NCBI RefSeq assembly: GCF_000264995.1 | Contig: NW_006767451.1 | Coordinates: 22,807 to 86,806, forward strand | Reading direction: 5' to 3' | DNA length: 64,000 bases | Source of the DNA: Punctularia strigosozonata HHB-11173 SS5 | Taxonomy: Eukaryota; Basidiomycota; Agaricomycetes; Corticiales; Punctulariaceae | In this document: positions 58,947 through 64,000 of the stretch, in pieces | Position numbering within the stretch: the first letter of the stretch is position 1 | Layout: every line of letters starts with the position of its first letter | Notes under the pieces: model-generated | Seen by the model: the letters and a program-made list of their open reading frames with translations, nothing else | Told to the model about the DNA's origin: nothing | Databases searched by the model: none | Made by a program: the position numbers and the translations under genes

Positions 58947-60513
58947 CGTCTGACGAAGCGCGGCCAATCCTTGGACAATTTCCACTATGGCGCGTTATGC
59001 ATGTGCATACCGTAGCGTCTCGGCCGCCACAATGCCCAATACCCACTGATACCACCGGGAAACATTATTTGGACTGAGGTCATCCAGGATTGGTGTGTGG
59101 CTACACGGGTCTAGAATTCATCTTTGGGTGTCCGACCATCGGATGCGCCGTGTATGGAAGGCTGAGATGGATGTATGTTCACAAGAAGAGGTTATCCGCG
59201 CGCGACAAATCGCGGACGAAGCTCGTTAGCTCGTGACCCCTGCACGAAAATGACACTAAAACCTAGGAAATGCATAGGTTAGGACGGTGTTCTTTTCACA
59301 TGAACGTCCACTTGCTCCTCATATAACCAAGGATTCTGCGTGAATTTGGAGCATGCTGGCAGGTAGAACAGATGAGCCAGCGAATTATGAGCTAATGGCG
59401 GGCTCGTAGCGAGTTCAGAGGCGCGTCAGCAGCGCATAGCTGATTACGAGATGGTCGTCATCTTGATGACCAGGGCCCAAGTGAGACAGCTTGTAAGGGT
59501 CCTTGGAGGACAAGCGAAGGCCAGTCCGGGGGCATGTGGCGTTGCGTCACTATAGAAGCGTCTGCGCGTGCATCGAGCCATTATTGATGTGTCGGCCGCC
59601 GGTATGCAGCCGCGTGAGGGGCGGCAACGCGAAGAAGCAGATCGCATGTAGATTTGCCAAGTGTATCAGAAAGAACGCGTACGGGAAACAGTGTTAGAGG
59701 CTAATTCACGCTGTATTTTCGGCGATGGCCGGGACAGCGCCTATTTTGCGTGGTTAAGCATTGGAAGCGGAGCACGTAGCGGATACTTGAGCAATTTAGG
59801 GACTGCGACTCTCTCGCGCGGGGGCGCCGTAGGAGTACGCACAGGGTCCATACGCATTGTAAGCAGGTGTCGTCGTGTCGTGCTGGCTTGGCGGTTGAGG
59901 AGAGAATGATGATGTGCGAGAATGCAGGCACGTAGTCATTCGTGTGGCACGGCGCAAGAAGAATGAAAGAACTTGCGGTTAGGAACGAAAGCATGCAGCT
60001 GGGGACCCGCTGCATGGTCAAAATTGCGTCGAGCCTACGTCCGATAGACCGCAATTGATGTGTCGTATAGCTTGCTGTGATTTGACCGCACTCGAACCAA
60101 GTGGTTATTCTGCGATCGAATGGCGTCATCGTCGGCTTCTAGTTTGATGATCTCCTGAGCGGACAGACGCAAGACCATGTCCATGCAGGGTTCCGATACA
60201 TCTGCAATCGCCGTCGGGGAACGAAAGAGGAAGAAATGGGCCTTCCGATCCCCCGTGCGCAAACTCGAACTCGGAGCGAGGGTGCTTTGTCGGACCTCCA
60301 TTATTCAGGGCGCAACAGATGTCGTTCGGTATGTATCGTGCGCAAAGTGCCCAAATCACGAATATCGCGATTGCGAGCCTCGTATGAGGAGCAACAGCCA
60401 GATCGGCCTGTACATGCTGGATTTCAATGCATCCCGTCACGCTGTCGACTGCACGAGTGGCGTACGTGCAGCGCAGCAACCGGCTGTTCCGCTACCGGGA
60501 CCCCGTCGGCAAT
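58947..60513. other. Intergenic region, 1.6 kb
   Basis: No gene is supported. Minus-strand frames around 60035-60479 contain hydrophobic stretches (for example RLAIAIFVIWALCARYIP) and a charged stretch AQEIIKLEADDDAIRS in different frames. They could be remnants of a membrane-protein gene, but I could not splice them into a product. Confidence 0.35.
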
Positions 60514-60534
60514 CTACCTACCTACCTACCTACC
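60514..60534 (+). repeat. CTAC tetranucleotide microsatellite
   Basis: Five tandem copies of CTAC. Short and ordinary; it lies just outside the MAGP-type pseudogene. Confidence 0.85.
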
Positions 60535-60556
60535 GTGATCACAGTAGTGGAGGCTA

Positions 60557-60971
60557 GCGTACACTAGCCCGCCGATGGGGTTGCCGCGCGAGTCCACGCC
60601 GTGAGGGTCGAGTTCTATAAAACTCATTCAGTATGGGTACGAGCTGACGAACGCGAGAGGACACGTACCGCCTCCGTTGGAGAGGCTGCCGCCGGTCAGA
60701 TCTAGGCATTTGCCGCTGGCTAGGCAGCAGTATAAAAATAACAAAAAGGCAGCTCCCGCTTTCAGTCAAAATAGACATCTCGTTCGCTCGCTTCGTCCAG
60801 GTCAGACTAATGGGTGGCTGGATCAGCCCAAGGATGACAACGACAAGGACCGTTATATGACAAGAAACTCACTTGTTATCGCCGTAGGCCGTATACCAGA
60901 ACTGTTAGTTCGGGGTCGCTCGCGTCGCAGTCCCAGATGACGATGGAATGGAGCACCGATTTGGCAAACAT
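60557..60971 (-). pseudogene. Internally deleted pseudogene copy of the MAGP-type gene
   Basis: Read on the minus strand this matches the gene at 23651-25427. It begins MFAKSVLHSIV (compare MFVKSALLAIVS), then jumps directly to IWDCDASDP, losing most of the first lectin repeat. A one-base insertion then shifts the frame before the TTCTGGTA segment. The next intron is recognisably the same (ending tgctgcctag), followed by the KCLDLTGGSLSNG segment. A second deletion jumps to the LDPHGxDSRGNPIGGLVY segment, where it stops. Introns are retained, so it arose by DNA duplication, not retroposition. It lies 36 kb from the intact copy and in opposite orientation. Confidence 0.82.
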
Positions 60972-61373
60972 TTTACGTAGGGAAAGGATGTTTGGGCGGA
61001 ACGCAGCGCGAAGGAACGAACGTTGAGCAGCGTACTTCTGCCATCGAATGACACCATCGAACGACGGCTTCCGCCGTAACATTGAGACTATGAAGGCGTA
61101 AGTAAAATAGGGACCAAGTAGTCTGTCGCGTGAACCACGAGTAGTTGGTTGCACATCGGCGTGCGTCTCTCGCTGCCGGAGTGCGGGAGGACGCAACTCG
61201 TCCACTTAAGACTTCTTTGGGATTATTCCCTCTGTTCTATAACACACATATCGTTGGCAACGGGATGTTAAATCTCCACAAAGGATGCCGTCACAAGTCC
61301 TACAATGCCAAGGGGGGACAGACGTTGACGACGCGACGGACGCGCTCTAGGCTACGTACCCTCACTGTATTGT
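60972..61373. other. Flank of the pseudogene and 3' end of the TyrRS gene
   Basis: An open minus frame (to 61205) runs into the pseudogene start but has no family similarity. It probably represents the decayed promoter copied with the pseudogene. No gene is supported. Confidence 0.4.
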
Positions 61374-63172
61374 TCATTGCTGTTTCGCTGCCTCGACGGC
61401 GGCATGGACCTGCTCATCCACTTGCTTGTCCGCTACCTCTCCAAACGGCTCTTTCGGTACCATCGTTGCCGCGCCCACCGCTCCGCCATCGGCCGGTAGC
61501 GCCTGCTGTGCGTTCTTACCCTTCCCGGGCGGTGGCGGATGGTATACCTTTTTGGGCTGTGGTATGATTCAGCACAGCGCTATCATCAGGACCGGGTTGT
61601 GAAACATGATAATGAAAGAAGACCGCCGCACCTTCTTCTTCCCTTCCGGCTTCGCGTTGGGGTCCGGGTACGCGAGCTTGGTCACCTCCTGCCACTCGGG
61701 GTCGGCCTCGTACGCCTGCCGTATCGGCGCGAGCAGGCTGACGATCGCCTCCGCGACGGCCTTCTTGAGGTCGCCCGGGTGCAGCCTCTTCGCCGCGAAC
61801 TCGTCCCTCATCTCGTCGAACGACTTGTAATGGCTCGGCCCGCCCCACTTCTCGTCCCGGTGGACGGTGAACACCGTACCGTCCGGCGCGCCCTCCCCCA
61901 CGAACGGCTTCCGCGCCTCCTCCTCTCGCACGTCGTCGTCGGCCTCCGCGCCCTCTTCGACGTGTCCGAGCGACTCGCCCCGGAGCCGCGCGAGGCGGAG
62001 CTCGCTGATGGGGATGAGCACGGCCTGGACGAAGGAGAGCACGCCGTTCTCGGCGACGTTGCCCTCCTCGCAGAAGGCGGCCTTGATCTTCTTCCGGACG
62101 AGCTCGGGCGGGTCGAGGAAGTCGATCTTCGAGTTCGGGTCCGAGGACGACATCTTGCCGCCCGCGAGGCCGGGCACCATCGCGTTCATCAGGTGCGCGC
62201 GTTTTTTGTAGCCGAGCCGGGGGAGGTAGAGCTCCGCGAAGGTGAAGATCTTTCTCTGTCGGGTGTGATACGCGGCATGAGCGACAGGGGATTGCGGTGA
62301 TGGAAATGAAGAGGGAGCAGAAGGGAGGAGGAGGGGGAGAACCTGTTTATGAGTGACACGCACCTGATCGACGCCGCCGAATTGGAAGTCGCAGCCGAGG
62401 TACTCCTCGTCGAGCGCCTGCAGGCCGGGGTAGAGCAGACCGCTCAGAAGCGGGCTCTCGACCTGCTTCACGACCTCCGCGCCCGCCTTCTTCGCGTCGT
62501 GCTCGGTCACGGTCGCGCAGAGTCGGTAGTTGTCGAGGTTGTACTCCTTCGTGAGCTGGTAGGAAGAGCCTTCGACGAAGCGCAGTTTGGAGGTCGGGAT
62601 GCCGAGCGAGCGGAAGACGGCGACGAGGACGAGCTTGTAGTATTTGACGCGGTACGCGACGAGCTCGAAGGGTGCTTTCAAGTTGTCGAGGAAGGCGTGG
62701 ATGTCTATCGGGCGAAGGGAGGGAGGGGGGAGTGGAAGGAGGGCGTTAGTCGAGGGATTTGAGATGGATCATCTGGATATGGTGCGGACCTGCAAGAAGG
62801 ACAGTGACCTGCGATTGGACCCGTCAGCGGATGGATGCGAGACACGGGTGAAAGCGACGGACCTCGACTCCGGCGCGCAAAAAGTCAGCGATCTTGGTCA
62901 ACGGGACGAAGTAGCCCAGGTGTGCTAACGGCGAGTCGGTCGTCAAGCGTCACGAATATCGAGCACGGCTTACGACGACCGGTAGGAGCAGTACCTGACT
63001 TGTTTCTGGTAAATTACCCCGCGCCGGACACGAGCAGCAGGATCCGCTCACCCCAGTAACATTTCGGCGTCCTCCCCTCAGCAAGGATGGCCTTGATCAG
63101 GTCCCCGCCCAGCACCTCCTGCAGCCTCCGGGTTATCAGCTCATATTTCGCATCTGCCGCTGCGGTCGCCAT
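61374..63172 (-). CDS. TYS1: Cytoplasmic tyrosyl-tRNA synthetase
   Basis: Minus-strand gene with about seven exons. Exon 1 (from 63172) starts [20 protein letters not shown] and ends in TPKCYWG. The class I signature is spliced as [18 protein letters not shown], with the HIGH-like motif, then [20 protein letters not shown]. The large exon 62681-62346 gives [20 protein letters not shown] and [20 protein letters not shown], the tyrosine pocket. The next has the KMSKS-type loop [15 protein letters not shown]. The last exon ([15 protein letters not shown]) has an Ala-rich, low-complexity C-terminal extension. The enzyme charges tRNA-Tyr with tyrosine in the cytosol. Archaeal/eukaryotic-type sequence, no mitochondrial presequence. 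The intron between exons at about 62250-62340 was placed by conservation ([17 protein letters not shown]). All key residues are intact. Confidence 0.93.
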
Positions 63173-63765
63173 CGTCGAGTGCGATCAAGGGAGAGGAAGT
63201 ATAGTACAGAGTAAACACGGATGGCTGCAAGTCATCGTCGCGAATCCTCCAAAAAGTGACTCGTTTACCAGGCTGATCACGCGATCATTCGCATGTATAT
63301 CATGACTAGTATCTTTTCTTTTCTGGTCCACCCCGACTTTGCTCAGAGGTTGGTCCGTACGTATGTACTGTGCGAGTACGGGGACACGCGATAGATTGCA
63401 GTCGGGATAATACCGAGGATATACGCAACATCGATATCTCCTGCACGGCGGCCTCAGGAATTTACGCGACCCGGCGGCTGCGAGCCCCCATTCCAATCCG
63501 GAGGCGATAGTGGGCCCTTTCCACCTCGCCTATGAGAGACCCATCCGATCTTGGCGACCCGAACGTCGGAGACCGTCGATCGGCTTTTTGGGATCGTGCG
63601 CATGGCCGCCCGCGCAGGGGGGGGGGGGGTTTGGCGACCATTGCGTCCGACTTCGGAGGCCGTACAGCGCCGGTTGGCGTTTCGAAATCGTCCGATGGGC
63701 GACGGCAAAGTTGACGGTGGTGGGGGTGTGTATCGGGTTGATAGTCTGATGGATGGAGGCGGTCA
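63173..63765. other. Intergenic region containing a G13 run
   Basis: No gene is supported. A run of 13 G at 63617-63629 lies within it. This may be the promoter of the TyrRS gene plus the 3' flank of the gene at the right edge. Confidence 0.4.
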
Positions 63766-63922
63766 TCATTCGCGAGCGCCTCTGAAACCAAGGCAGACCC
63801 AGTACGCCTCGCTCGAGTCCGATCGGCTCGACTTGGGCTTGGAGATCCGCACGCGGTTGAACGCGGGCTCGAGCTGCTCTTTGCGAAACTCGGTGAGATA
63901 CGGGTGGTCGAAATACTTGATC
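63766..63922 (-). CDS. 3'-terminal exon of a gene running off the right edge; possibly an FtsJ-type RNA methyltransferase
   Basis: This is a partial gene: a last exon beginning after a cag acceptor at 63923 and ending in a stop at 63766, with no further exon visible before the window ends. It encodes IKYFDHPYLTEFRKEQLEPA followed by RVRISKPKSSRSDSSEAYWV and CLGFRGARE. The KP.SSR..SSE.Y.VC.GF pattern is the C-terminal strand of FtsJ/Trm7-type 2'-O-ribose RNA methyltransferases, where lysine-proline, SR and VC.GF recur. Only about 52 residues are visible, so this is a suggestion. The upstream intron reaches the poly-G run at the window edge. Confidence 0.45.
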
Positions 63923-63988
63923 CTGCAAGAAACAAGTCCGATATGATTCAGTTCCCCAATTTTCGAGACCCGCAGAGGGTGTCGTAAA

Positions 63989-64000
63989 GGGGGGGGGGGG
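63989..64000. repeat. Poly-G run at the window edge
   Basis: Twelve G residues end the window. With the C runs around the gap near 8.5-9.1 kb and the G13 at 63617, long G/C homopolymers recur here, so sequence beyond this point may be another gap. Confidence 0.7.

Noticed and set aside
1-64000. CRISPR arrays, rRNA genes, telomere repeats and viral genes
   Set aside because: None was seen. The candidate RecQ helicase is not accompanied by telomeric repeat tracts, so a subtelomeric origin is not supported.

Overview
The window is nuclear DNA of a filamentous basidiomycete, most likely a wood- or litter-associated agaricomycete. Nearly every gene is split by many 45-70 base introns. Several families are fungal or basidiomycete specialities: DUF6593, the macrophage-activating-glycoprotein family, an agaricomycete kinase with an HGD catalytic loop, heme-thiolate peroxidases, a Ppo fatty-acid dioxygenase and a DUF6589 protein. 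There are no operons; regulation can only be guessed from promoter motifs. I built exon-intron models by hand from splice signals and protein-family conservation, so exon ends are predictions.

Layout. 0.5-4.2 kb: small expansin-like secreted protein (+), short-type heme-thiolate peroxidase (-), Mpv17-family membrane protein (-). 5.0-12.0 kb: DUF6593 protein, mitochondrial HSP60 with a heat-shock element, an assembly gap, farnesyl-diphosphate synthase and histidinol-phosphatase (all +). 12.9-20.9 kb: a kinase fused to Ras-association and two SH3 domains, then a large low-complexity WDDDF-motif protein. 21.3-28.0 kb: F-box protein with a nearby relic copy, a ricin-B/MAGP-type secreted protein, and an aspartic protease. 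28-31 kb is gene-poor and ends in tRNA-Thr(UGU). 31.4-35.5 kb: a GH16 glucanase and two tandem cytochrome c oxidase VIIc/Cox8-like genes. 36.2-42.0 kb: a DUF6589 gene converging on a RecQ-type helicase, a likely two-gene mobile unit. 42.5-50.1 kb: two divergent tannase/feruloyl-esterase paralogues. 50.3-58.9 kb: a second heme-thiolate peroxidase, a Ppo-type dioxygenase with a P450-like tail lacking the heme cysteine, and a tiny secreted peptide. 60.5-64 kb: a shattered copy of the MAGP gene, tyrosyl-tRNA synthetase, and the last exon of a gene running off the right edge.

Functional themes. Many products are secreted and act on cell walls or plant material: expansin-like protein, two peroxidases, aspartic protease, GH16, two esterases, MAGP protein. 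They sit among ordinary housekeeping genes (HSP60, ERG20-like, HIS2-like, TyrRS, Cox8-like). Duplication followed by decay recurs: the Cox8 tandem pair, the esterase pair, the MAGP relic and the F-box relic. The points I would check first are the kinase-RA-SH3-SH3 fusion, the DUF6589/RecQ unit, and the 4-base and 13-base exons shared by the esterase pair.
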